A stretch of DNA of 12,876 bases from Paraktedonobacter sp034437695 (GTDB lineage: Bacteria > Chloroflexota > Ktedonobacteria > Ktedonobacterales > Ktedonobacteraceae): contig DAOTTJ010000457.1 of assembly GCA_034437695.1 (NCBI GenBank), positions 1 through 12,876 on the forward strand. Reading direction: 5' to 3'. Position 1 is the first letter of the stretch. Each line of letters begins with the position of its first letter. Positions 1 through 7,049 of this stretch are shown in pieces. The translations under genes were made by a program, and so were the position numbers. The notes under the pieces are model-generated. The model worked only from the letters and a program-made list of their open reading frames with translations. It was not told where the DNA came from and made no database searches.

Positions 1-2
1 TC

Positions 3-782
3 GAAGGTGAACCAGGCGTGGGCAAAACCGAGGTCGCGAAGGTCCTGGCTGCTTTGCTGGATACGCGCCTGATCCGCTTGCAGTGCTACGAGGGCATCGA
101 TATCAATACCGCCGTCTACGAATGGAACTACACCCGCCAGATGCTGCATATTCGCCTGCTTGAGGCCCGTGGTGGCTTCGATGCGCGTTCGCAGGAGCTT
201 CAGGAGATCTTCAGCCCCGATTTCCTGATCCAACGTCCCTTGCTTCAGGCTATCGATGCCTCTAATCTCAAGGCCCCGGTTCTGCTGATCGACGAGTTGG
301 ATCGCAGCGATGAGGAGTTTGAGGCCTATCTGCTCGAACTGCTCTCGGATTTTCAGATCACTATCCCTGAGATTGGGACGATCAGTGCGATCGAGCCGCC
401 GATTGTGATTATTACCTCTAATCGCACCCGCGAGATCCACGATGCGCTCCGTCGCCGCTGTCTCTACTACTGGATCGATTTTCCTACGCTCGACCGCGAG
501 TTCTCGATTGTGATGACGCGCATGCCCGAGACGCCGCAGAAGCTGGCCCGCCAGGTGTGTGTGTTTGTCCAGGAACTGCGCAGCGCCGACCTCTTTAAAG
601 CGCCCGGCGTGGCCGAGACGCTCGATTGGCTGAGTTCGCTGCTCGCGCTTGATCAGACCGAGCTGCTCGAAGGTCCAACTCGCGAGACGCTGGGTGCTTT
701 GCTTAAATACCAGGACGATATCCTCAAAGTCGGCGGTCCCGACCTGAGCAAGATGCTCAGAAAGGTCCAGGGGGTCTCCTGA
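3..782 (+). CDS. coxD: MoxR/CoxD-type AAA+ ATPase (5' end cut by window)
   Basis: AAA+ ATPase of the MoxR family, the type called CoxD in CO dehydrogenase clusters, where it is thought to act as an ATP-driven chaperone in active-site maturation. The reading frame is open to the window edge: codons from base 3 give GEPGVGKTE, a Walker A motif, before the first GTG at base 18. The true start therefore lies upstream, and only a short N-terminal part is missing. Further motifs are Walker B (LLIDELDR, about bases 286-306), a sensor 1-like stretch (IVIITSNRT), and an RRRC arginine pair typical of MoxR proteins. It is followed after one base by the VWA gene, the usual MoxR-VWA partner pair. The family call is firm. 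The CoxD assignment rests on the neighbouring VWA and XdhC-type genes; a generic MoxR of another hydroxylase cluster is possible. Confidence 0.9.
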   Translation, partial: EGEPGVGKTEVAKVLAALLDTRLIRLQCYEGIDINTAVYEWNYTRQMLHIRLLEARGGFDARSQELQEIFSPDFLIQRPLLQAIDASNLKAPVLLIDELDRSDEEFEAYLLELLSDFQITIPEIGTISAIEPPIVIITSNRTREIHDALRRRCLYYWIDFPTLDREFSIVMTRMPETPQKLARQVCVFVQELRSADLFKAPGVAETLDWLSSLLALDQTELLEGPTRETLGALLKYQDDILKVGGPDLSKMLRKVQGVS

Positions 783-783
783 G

Positions 784-2160
784 ATGATGTCTACTCCACC
801 GTCACCCGATGACAACTCACTAGCAGACCAACTCCCCACGCCTTTGCTACCCTACGAGTTGGAACGCGGCGCTCGTTTGCTGCAACGCCTGACCGAGTTT
901 GGCCATCTCCTCTGGGAGGGAGGCATCGATGTGGGTCCAGGCAAGCTACTTGATCTCGCGCAAACGCTTGAATATATCGATCTGGCGAACCGCGAGGATT
1001 TTTACTATACGTTGAAGTGTAGCCTGCTGGTCAAGCACGAGCAGGAGGTTGTCTTCGATCAGATGTATTTCTACTACTGGCAGATGCACGATCAGCAGGA
1101 CAAACAGCAGCAGAGAAAAGAGAAACCCGGTGCGTCTAAACGGAACGATAAATACCTGCGCCTGCCCCCTTCAGAGCGCAAGCGCCTGGCCGAGCATATG
1201 AACGCGCAGACGGAGCAGCGCAAAGAGCTAAAGATGGAGCAGCGCCAGAAGGATCGCAGGCGCATCGCCGAGGAGCGCGAGTCTGCGCAACGCGAGGAGA
1301 AGGACGGCAATCCCGAGGGGACTGCCTATAGCGCGGTTGAGATCTTGCGCAAAAAGGACTTTGAGTCGTTCTCGTGGGACGAGGTGCAGGAGGCGAAAAA
1401 GCTGATGGCGGAGATGCGCTGGCAACTGGGGATGCGCAAGACTCACCGCAAAGCCCCCTCGCGACGCGGTAAGCTGCTCGATATGCGCCGCCTGATGCGC
1501 CGTAACCTCAAGTACGGCGCAGAGCCGCTGGAATTTACCTGGCGCTCGATCCGCCTCAAGCCACGCCCGCTGGTGATTGTCTGCGATATCAGCGGCTCGA
1601 TGAGTCTGTATTCGCGCCTGCTGCTGCACTTTATCCATACGATCTCCAACGGACGTTTGAACGTTGAGACCTTTGTCTTTGGCACCCGCCTGACCTGCAT
1701 TACGCGTCAGTTAAAGCGGCGCGATGTCGATGAGGCGGTGCGCGATGTCTCTAAGATGGTGCAGGACTGGTCGGGGGGAACGCGCATCGGCGATGCGCTA
1801 CATACGTTTAATCACGACTGGGCGCGGCGCGTGCTTGGTCGCGGCGCAGTGGTTCTGTTGATCAGCGATGGCTGGGATCGCGGCGATGCCGGGACGCTGG
1901 CCGTCGAGATGGACCGCCTGCAACGCAGTTGCCACCGTCTGATCTGGCTGAACCCACTGCTCGGCTCGCCCGACTATCGACCACTGACCATTGGCATGAA
2001 GACCGCTCTGCCCTACGTGGATAGCTTTCTTCCAGCCCACAATCTGGATAGCCTGATTAACCTGGGCAACCTGTTGAGTACGATCGATGAACGTCGACCT
2101 GTACGCAATCCTGGCGCACGGAAAAAGGCTGCCGCTGCCTGGAGCCGACCTCGCGTCTGA
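784..2160 (+). CDS. coxE: CoxE-type von Willebrand factor A domain protein
   Basis: VWA protein of the CoxE-like family, expected to work with the preceding MoxR ATPase. In CO-oxidising bacteria CoxE has been linked to metal insertion into the hydroxylase active site. The N-terminal part (about 20-105) is helical. It is followed by a very charged Lys/Arg/Glu/Gln-rich linker (about 105-175) that may be coiled coil or disordered. The C-terminal VWA domain (about 262-435) has an intact metal-ion-dependent adhesion site: DISGSM at 268-273, Thr333 in the SGGTRIGDAL stretch, and Asp362 in LLISDGWD. There is no signal peptide or membrane segment, so it should be cytoplasmic. ATG at 784 lies one base after the ATPase stop, with AGGGGGTC just upstream, so the two are translationally coupled; ATG at 787 is an equally possible start. 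Length (458) is normal for CoxE-like proteins. Confidence 0.88.
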   Translation: MMSTPPSPDDNSLADQLPTPLLPYELERGARLLQRLTEFGHLLWEGGIDVGPGKLLDLAQTLEYIDLANREDFYYTLKCSLLVKHEQEVVFDQMYFYYWQMHDQQDKQQQRKEKPGASKRNDKYLRLPPSERKRLAEHMNAQTEQRKELKMEQRQKDRRRIAEERESAQREEKDGNPEGTAYSAVEILRKKDFESFSWDEVQEAKKLMAEMRWQLGMRKTHRKAPSRRGKLLDMRRLMRRNLKYGAEPLEFTWRSIRLKPRPLVIVCDISGSMSLYSRLLLHFIHTISNGRLNVETFVFGTRLTCITRQLKRRDVDEAVRDVSKMVQDWSGGTRIGDALHTFNHDWARRVLGRGAVVLLISDGWDRGDAGTLAVEMDRLQRSCHRLIWLNPLLGSPDYRPLTIGMKTALPYVDSFLPAHNLDSLINLGNLLSTIDERRPVRNPGARKKAAAAWSRPRV

Positions 2161-2205
2161 TCTCCTGGACCGAGGGTTAAAAATAAGAGAGGATCTTTCC
2201 TGAGT

Positions 2206-2523
2206 ATGCGTGACATTCTTCCCGATCTTGAACGCTGGCAGTCCAACGGCGATATCGTAGCCCTGGCCACTGTCATTAGTATGCAGGGTTCGGCTCCCCG
2301 CCGACCAGGCGCGAAGCTGGCGGTAAACCAGCGCGGCGAATTGACCGGCTCGGTGAGCGGCGGCTGTGTGGAACCCGCCGTCATCACCACTGCTCTGGAG
2401 GTTATGCGGAGCGGGCAACCGCAATTGCTTGAATTCGGCATCTCCGAAGCTCAGAATATCGAACAGATTGGCCTCGCCTGTGGAGGGACTATTCGCGTGT
2501 TTGTCGAACGCCTGGATTGGTAA
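2206..2523 (+). CDS. XdhC/CoxI N-terminal-domain protein, single domain
   Basis: Short (105 residues) protein made only of the XdhC_CoxI N-terminal domain. It carries the family signatures APRRPGAKL (about 31-39), the glycine-cysteine motif SGGCVE (about 52-57) and GLACGGTI (about 89-96). XdhC proteins bind the molybdenum cofactor and help its sulfuration and insertion into xanthine-dehydrogenase-type enzymes, and CoxI and CoxF are relatives in cox clusters. The C-terminal Rossmann domain of full-length XdhC is missing here. A Rossmann protein is encoded immediately downstream in the same frame after a single TAA. AGAGAGGAT lies about 11 bases before the ATG, a workable ribosome binding site. 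The 45-base gap from the VWA gene fits one operon. The protein is probably a genuine single-domain one, not a fragment, because the next gene has its own N-terminal domain. Confidence 0.85.
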   Translation: MRDILPDLERWQSNGDIVALATVISMQGSAPRRPGAKLAVNQRGELTGSVSGGCVEPAVITTALEVMRSGQPQLLEFGISEAQNIEQIGLACGGTIRVFVERLDW

Positions 2524-2529
2524 CGGGAC

Positions 2530-3279
2530 ATGGGAGAACTCTATCAAACGTTGACGCAGCGGCTGGCACGCGAAGAAGGGATCGCTGCTGCGACGCTCGT
2601 CCAGGGCGGTGCCAACCTGGGTGCCAGGCTGCTAGTCTTGCCCGACGGCAGCACGCGTGGGAGTCTGGGCAACCCCGCTCTGGAGGCGCAGGTGGTCGCC
2701 GACGCCGTCCGCGCTATCTGGAGCGGCGAGGCGCGAACGCATACGTACACCGTAGAGAGCGCCGCCGACCTGCTCACCTGCGAGGTCTTCATCGAAGGCT
2801 TTGCGCCGCCGCCGCGCCTGATTATCGTCGGAGCCGGCCATATCGCGATCCCGCTGAGCATCTTTGCGAAGACGCTCAACTATCGCGTCGTCGTCGTCGA
2901 TGCTCGTGCCGCCTTCGCCACTCGCGAACGCTTCCCCCAGGCCGACGAGGTCATTGTCGAGTGGCCCGACACCTATCTTGAACGCGTCAAGCTCGATCTT
3001 TCCACCGCCGTCGCAGTCCTGACCCACGACCCCAAGTTTGACGAGCCGACCCTCAAGGTTGTGCTCAACCACGAGGTCGGGTACGTCGGCGCAATCGGTA
3101 GCCGCAAGACCGGCCAGGAGCGAGCCGCGCGTCTCAACCAGCAAGGACTGAGCCACGAACAGATCCAGCGTATTCACAGTCCGATCGGCCTGAATATCGG
3201 CGGAGCCAGTCCCGAGGAGATCGCGCTGGCGGTCATGGCTGAAATCGTCGCAACGCGCTACAGCAAAAGCCAGTAGCGC
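2530..3279 (+). CDS. XdhC/CoxF-family protein with Rossmann domain
   Basis: XdhC-family maturation factor for a molybdenum hydroxylase. Residues about 1-85 are a diverged copy of the XdhC N-terminal domain: LVQGGANLGARLLVLPDG aligns with the matching part of the upstream protein. The glycine-cysteine motif is replaced by SLGNPALE, so the conserved Cys is lost. Residues about 95-245 form a Rossmann fold with LIIVGAGHIA at the nucleotide-binding loop, then VVVVDAR, LTHDPKFDEP, and the family signature YVGAIGSRKT followed by SPIGLNIGGASPEEIALAVMAE in pieces. It starts six bases after the previous stop, in the same reading frame, with only a weak GGGA ribosome binding site, so expression is probably coupled. 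It is most like CoxF or the C-terminal half of XdhC. Family call firm, exact role inferred. Confidence 0.88.
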
Positions 3280-3378
3280 AAAGTCCCACATGAGTTATCC
3301 CTACCATTTCTGAAGCATGTGGTCAGAGAAGGGCAGCAGGAGTGCAGAGGGTGGCCTTCTGCTAACGTTCGTGCGAAT

Positions 3379-3391
3379 GGGGCGCAGCCCC
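3379..3391. other. Short GC hairpin GGGGC-GCA-GCCCC
   Basis: Perfect 5-bp inverted repeat with a 3-base loop, about 100 bases after the XdhC-family stop codon, followed by CGAAAAA. There is no T run on the + strand, so it is not a classical intrinsic terminator. It may end or stabilise the cox-type message, or be a small dispersed repeat. It separates that operon from the promoter of the next gene. Confidence 0.3.
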
Positions 3392-3419
3392 CGAAAAACA
3401 GACAGGATGTTTGTCCTGA

Positions 3420-3448
3420 TTTACAAAATCAGAGATAACTCATATAGC
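3420..3448 (+). promoter_or_regulatory. Sigma70-like promoter of YciI-like gene
   Basis: TTTACA (3420-3425) and TATAGC (3443-3448) are separated by 17 bases, a good match to the -35/-10 consensus. Transcription would begin near 3455, about 20 bases before the ATG and just upstream of the AAAGGA ribosome binding site (about 3461-3466). This suggests the small gene is transcribed separately from the cox-type operon. Confidence 0.5.
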
Positions 3449-3473
3449 AATCATCTATTGAAAGGATACTTTT

Positions 3474-3815
3474 ATGCAAACTATCACCGACGAATTTATG
3501 CGCGAGAGACTTACCCAGAGCAAGAGCTACTGTCTCGTCATTTTGAAGGCCGGTCCAAACTTCGCAATGGCAGGCGTCCGCGAGATTATCTGGGAGCACG
3601 GACGGCGCAATATGGCGCTCAACGTCGAGGGACTGATGCCGATCGTCTGCCGTGTCTCAGACGCTAGCGAGGTCGCAGGTGTCGGGATCTTCACTGTGTC
3701 ACCCGCAGAAGTCAAGCGTATTATGGACGAAGATCCTGGTGTCAAACAGGGCGTCTTTGTCTATGATATTCACCCCTGTTTGGGCTTTCCCGGCAGTACT
3801 CTGCCTGCGGAGTAG
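3474..3815 (+). CDS. YciI-like small protein (dimeric alpha-beta barrel)
   Basis: Small (113 residues) soluble protein resembling the YciI/YCII-related family, which adopts a ferredoxin-like alpha-beta fold and usually dimerises. What points there is the C-terminal half: a strand (GVGIFTV), a helix with SPAEVKRIMDEDPGVKQG, then a last strand (VFVYDIHPC), the same order as the 'E-Dp..aG....ev..f' ending of YciI proteins. The first half holds a strand (YCLVILKAG) and a helix (about 30-45). A conserved-looking HPCLGFPG tail with one Cys follows. The ribosome binding site AAAGGA is well placed and a separate promoter lies upstream. The exact function is unknown. Some YciI-like proteins are catalytic and others have no known activity. 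The link with the molybdenum-hydroxylase genes is by position only. Confidence 0.7.
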   Translation: MQTITDEFMRERLTQSKSYCLVILKAGPNFAMAGVREIIWEHGRRNMALNVEGLMPIVCRVSDASEVAGVGIFTVSPAEVKRIMDEDPGVKQGVFVYDIHPCLGFPGSTLPAE

Positions 3816-3839
3816 CTAGGACTTGTTTCTGTTCATATT

Positions 3840-3857
3840 AGGAGATCTGGCTCTCCT
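3840..3857. terminator. Weak hairpin after YciI-like gene
   Basis: AGGAGA (3840-3845) and TCTCCT (3852-3857) form a perfect 6-bp stem with a 6-base loop, 25 bases after the stop codon. Only TTG follows, not a T run, so termination at this point is uncertain. A second weak stem, AAAGG/CCTTT (3928-3932/3939-3943) followed by TT, lies further down. Confidence 0.3.
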
Positions 3858-4070
3858 TGAGGATGAGAACACCGAATGATCGTAGGGCTTCTTGTCAGGA
3901 GAGTACTTGTCCAAAAAAGTGCTCTGCAAAGGGAATATCCTTTTTCTGTGGCTCAAATCATATGCTTGTATCCTTCATTGCTATAGAATGGGTTACCATA
4001 CATAGTGGACAAGCGTTTTAACTCTCTAGAAAATCATGCCCGTTATTGACAAGATGCTCAAGGATTATCT

Positions 4071-5360
4071 ATGAATAACAACTATCCTCAGCCAGATCAG
4101 TTTGGCCAGCGCGGCGAAGGGTCGCCTTATTATAATCAGGGTTCTGCCGATGAATATAGTCAACCGACCGAGCGGGGGCGTAAGCCTTATCAATTTCCAG
4201 GCGGAAATAGGGCGCAGCCAGTGAATAATACAGACCCCACCAGCTACAGGCCGTACGAACAGAACGATGTCCCTGTCTACCAGGCCACACAGCCCGCCCG
4301 ACCATTTGCCAACGCACCTGTCCCTGGTGGCAGACCAAACGGTGGACCACCTCCGCGCCGCCGTCGCCCACGCAGAAAAGGTGGCTGTCTGATTGGTTGC
4401 CTGAGCGTCTTGGCAATCTTTCTGGTGGTGTTTATCTTCCTGTTTATTGGGTTTCAGAAGGCGATGGCCTTTGGCAGCGCGATCTCTCAACAAAGCCCAC
4501 TGAGCACACAGACCAACTTTGTCAGTGGCAGTTCGCGTATCAATTTCCTGCTGATGGGCTACGGTGGCTCTGGACACGATGGGGCCTACCTGACCGACTC
4601 GATGGTCATTATCAGTCTGATCCCCGATACCCATCACACGACGCTGATCTCGGTCCCGCGTGACCTGTGGGTGCAGAATCCGGCCAATTCGGGCAGCTAT
4701 ACCAAACTTAACGCGGTCTATCCCGTGGCGGCTGGCGATCAGAACCAGAACCCTCTGGCCGGCGGCAATGCCACCGCTCAGAAGATCTCTTTAATCACCG
4801 GTCTACAGGTTAACTACTGGATGACTATCAACTTCGCTGGCTTTAAGGACTTTATTGATGCCATCGGAGGCGTCGATGTGAATGTCCCCGATGCCTTTAC
4901 CGCGCGGTATCCCGCCAACGATGACCCCAGTATCAATCCGAACTGGCTGACTGTGGCTTTTACCAAAGGTCAACAACACATGGATGGCCAACGGGCCATT
5001 ATCTACGCTCGCGCTCGCTATGTGCTTGATAATAATGCCGAGGGTTCGGACTTTGCCCGTTCACAGCGCCAGCAGTTGATTATGAAAGCCGCGCTGGCCA
5101 AACTCAAGGATTGGCATACCTGGCCACAGTTCTATGGCGCGACCGATAAGTTGGAGAAGACGATCTATACCAATTTCTCGCTGGCCGACCTGGCCGAGTT
5201 CGCGCTCAAGATGGATCTGAACTCCGCCCACCGCGTCGGCCTGAGTAACGCCAACGTATTGACGGATACAACCTCAAGCGATGGGCAATCGATTCTCCTC
5301 CCCCAGAACGGCAACTGGTCGCTCATTCCTACGTTTATCCAGAAACAACTCTACAGCTGA
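4071..5360 (+). CDS. LytR-CpsA-Psr (LCP) family cell-wall protein
   Basis: LCP-family enzyme, expected to transfer lipid-linked glycopolymers onto peptidoglycan at the outer face of the membrane. Residues 1-103 are a cytoplasmic, Pro/Gln/Asn/Tyr-rich low-complexity tail ending in a strongly basic PRRRRPRRK patch. One membrane segment follows (about 106-128, GCLIGCLSVLAIFLVV), giving an N-in, C-out topology. The extracytoplasmic LCP domain (about 155-350) carries the family landmarks: INFLLMGYGG, TDSMVIISL with Asp176, SVPRDLW with Arg197 and Asp198, and KLNAVYP. Later come GVDVNVPDAF, QRAIIYARARY and DFARSQRQQ, which holds conserved Arg residues. AAGGA lies upstream of the ATG. The 429-residue length is normal. 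It appears to be a single-gene unit closed by the large hairpin downstream. The long disordered N-terminus is common in filamentous monoderms and may be a target of regulation. Confidence 0.9.
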   Translation: MNNNYPQPDQFGQRGEGSPYYNQGSADEYSQPTERGRKPYQFPGGNRAQPVNNTDPTSYRPYEQNDVPVYQATQPARPFANAPVPGGRPNGGPPPRRRRPRRKGGCLIGCLSVLAIFLVVFIFLFIGFQKAMAFGSAISQQSPLSTQTNFVSGSSRINFLLMGYGGSGHDGAYLTDSMVIISLIPDTHHTTLISVPRDLWVQNPANSGSYTKLNAVYPVAAGDQNQNPLAGGNATAQKISLITGLQVNYWMTINFAGFKDFIDAIGGVDVNVPDAFTARYPANDDPSINPNWLTVAFTKGQQHMDGQRAIIYARARYVLDNNAEGSDFARSQRQQLIMKAALAKLKDWHTWPQFYGATDKLEKTIYTNFSLADLAEFALKMDLNSAHRVGLSNANVLTDTTSSDGQSILLPQNGNWSLIPTFIQKQLYS

Positions 5361-5362
5361 AC

Positions 5363-5415
5363 CCCTGCACTGTCGAAAATGGCGCGGCCAGATCCGGCCG
5401 CGCCATTGTGCAGGG
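5363..5415. terminator. Large two-part hairpin after LCP gene
   Basis: An 8-bp outer stem (CCCTGCAC 5363-5370 with GTGCAGGG 5408-5415) encloses a perfect 11-bp, very GC-rich inner stem (ATGGCGCGGCC 5379-5389 with GGCCGCGCCAT 5396-5406). The loop is 6 bases. The internal loop is asymmetric: 8 bases on one side and 1 on the other. It starts 2 bases after the LCP stop codon. No T run follows, so it may act as a strong 3' end or RNA-stability element instead of a textbook intrinsic terminator. Confidence 0.5.
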
Positions 5416-5560
5416 ATAGCCTCACACTGCGTCGTTTTATGCCGAATACCTCCATCTTCCGGGTCTTTTCTCCGCCTTTTCGTGGCTACGCGTGGCTCTA
5501 TGATTTGAATAGCCATAAAATAAATACTCTCTCCCCTATACTGATTAGTGTTTTTTGGGA

Positions 5561-5566
5561 TACAAT
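5561..5566 (+). promoter_or_regulatory. Possible -10 box of kinase-FHA gene
   Basis: TACAAT lies 32 bases before the ATG, so transcription would start near 5573, just ahead of the GAGGGAG ribosome binding site (5586-5592). No convincing -35 hexamer is seen at 16-18 bases upstream, so the site is tentative. Confidence 0.3.
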
Positions 5567-5598
5567 GGGGGCGCACATTGCTTTAGAGGGAGTTTGTC

Positions 5599-7014
5599 AT
5601 GGCCCAGCGCAACTCTCGCCTTGTTGGCGGTATCTATCAAGTAGGGCAGACATTTACTGTCGGTCAGTTTCTGACCATCTATTCAGCCTACAACCGCAAT
5701 ACCAACGATGTCGTAGGCTTGCTGGTCATCGACCTGCCATCCACGTTGAACGTTCAGGCAGCGGAACACCTGTTGTCCCCCCTGATGCAGAGACGCTTTG
5801 TCCAATCGCCACATGTTATGCATGTCTATGATTGGGGGATCTCTGAAGGTAAAGCGTATATTGCAACCGATCCTCCGCGGGGGATCACACTTCAACAATT
5901 AATGAATGCCGAGAATCTCAGTCTGGCGCGTGGACTTGAGATGGCGATCCAACTGACACGGGGCGTGGCCGCGCTCCAGGCGCAAGGTATTGTCGATACC
6001 GATCTGCGCCCACAGTTGATCACCGTCGATTCGATAGTCGGCCAGGACGATCGTGTGCAGATCGACGATGTCGGTCTACGTACGATTTTTCGCCAGCTCG
6101 GCTACGTTCATGGCCAGAATAGCCAGGATATTGAGTATCTTGATCCGCGCTACACGCCCCCGGAGAGTATCTACCAGGGGATAGTTGGTTCCCCAAGTGA
6201 TGTCTATCAACTCGGTGTCCTGCTCTTTGAACTGATCACCGGTCGACCGCCATTTGTCGGGCGTACACCGGCCGAGACGGGCATTATGCAGAGCAACAAT
6301 CCAGTCCCGCGCATGAACCAGTTTAAAAACGATACCCCGGACGGCATTCAAGCGATAGTCGATCGGGCTATGATAAAGAATCCTGAGCAGCGTTATCCGC
6401 ACGCCATGGCACTTCTGGCTGCCCTCGAAGCCCTGCCCAAACCTGGCCGCCAGAGTGCTTCGGGCGAATGGCTCATCGCCAAAGGTCGCGCACCTCTATC
6501 GCCCGACTCCGGTCCACCCGTGACAAAAAGTGCGAACCTGACGAGTGAGATGGCGCAGGTCCCGATTGAGGCGATGGATACCACGCTCGGAGGCGAACGC
6601 ACCGTCCGCCGCGAGCAACTGAATACCGACTCGCATGCGCATATAGCAGGCATCTATGCCTATCTGGATTTTGAGCAGGAAGGAGCCGAGACGCGGCGCA
6701 TTCCACTCACACATACCTATGCTATCGTCGGTCGCCTCGATCCCAAACGCGGGATCACCCCCGAGATAGACCTGACCGACTTCGATCCACTGGTCACCGT
6801 TTCGCGTCAGCACGCTCGCATCCGTTTTGAAAAAACGTTCTTTTATATCGAAGATCTTAAAAGTCGCAATAAAACTCGTCTGCGTGAATTGGTGTTGATG
6901 CCATTCAAAGCCGAATTGTTGGAGCATGGTGATAGCATCTCCTTCGGCTCGGTGAAGCTGGTCTTTCGTGTACCCGGCAGACATGATGTCCCGGTACCCA
7001 GGAATCTCCCTTAG
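5599..7014 (+). CDS. Protein-kinase-like (probable pseudokinase) FHA protein
   Basis: Two-domain signalling protein with no membrane segment. Residues about 10-280 have the eukaryotic-type Ser/Thr kinase fold. The C-lobe is well kept: YTPPES (185-190) matches the APE region, SDVYQLGVLLFELITGRPPF (200-219) matches helix F, and NPEQRYP (261-267) holds the late conserved Arg. The catalytic part is eroded. The glycine loop is poor, the VAIK lysine appears as Asp45 in LLVID, HRDLKPxN reads DTDLRPQL (133-140) without the metal-binding Asn, and DFG reads DVG (157-159). After a linker rich in Ser/Pro/Thr, residues about 350-460 form an FHA phosphothreonine-binding domain with the GR (378-379), SRQH (402-405) and SRNKT (422-426) motifs. 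It probably binds phosphorylated partners and may regulate instead of phosphorylating. A weakly active atypical kinase is the alternative. The ribosome binding site GAGGGAG supports this start. Confidence 0.85.
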   Translation: MAQRNSRLVGGIYQVGQTFTVGQFLTIYSAYNRNTNDVVGLLVIDLPSTLNVQAAEHLLSPLMQRRFVQSPHVMHVYDWGISEGKAYIATDPPRGITLQQLMNAENLSLARGLEMAIQLTRGVAALQAQGIVDTDLRPQLITVDSIVGQDDRVQIDDVGLRTIFRQLGYVHGQNSQDIEYLDPRYTPPESIYQGIVGSPSDVYQLGVLLFELITGRPPFVGRTPAETGIMQSNNPVPRMNQFKNDTPDGIQAIVDRAMIKNPEQRYPHAMALLAALEALPKPGRQSASGEWLIAKGRAPLSPDSGPPVTKSANLTSEMAQVPIEAMDTTLGGERTVRREQLNTDSHAHIAGIYAYLDFEQEGAETRRIPLTHTYAIVGRLDPKRGITPEIDLTDFDPLVTVSRQHARIRFEKTFFYIEDLKSRNKTRLRELVLMPFKAELLEHGDSISFGSVKLVFRVPGRHDVPVPRNLP

Positions 7015-7049
7015 CGTTCGGTTGAGTAGCAGACAGTGAGGAGCGGCTT

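Noticed and set aside
2521..2523. TAA between the two XdhC-type genes as a recent nonsense mutation of one fused gene
   Set aside because: The downstream protein has its own N-terminal domain copy, so a simple break of a normal two-domain XdhC does not explain the layout. Kept as a finding, not called a pseudogene.
1798..2547. Long minus-strand frame opposite the VWA gene and short XdhC gene
   Set aside because: A shadow of two well-supported + strand genes, with no start signal or recognisable domain.
2517..2981. Alternative + frame over the Rossmann XdhC-type gene
   Set aside because: Arg/Ala-rich translation typical of a shifted high-GC frame. The real frame has clear XdhC motifs.
3401..3416. 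CAGGA/TCCTG small hairpin before the YciI-like promoter
   Set aside because: Short stem with 6-base loop and no supporting context; expected by chance.
3317..3667. 116-codon frame starting before the YciI-like gene
   Set aside because: It overlaps the YciI-like gene in another frame, has no ribosome binding site, and its protein has no family features.
3928..3945. AAAGG/CCTTT hairpin as terminator of the YciI-like gene
   Set aside because: A 5-bp AT-rich stem followed by only two T residues is too weak to call.
4046..4051. TTGACA as a -35 box of the LCP gene
   Set aside because: Only 19 bases before the ATG, so no -10 can follow within the leader. TATAGA near 3982 is a better-placed but weak -10.
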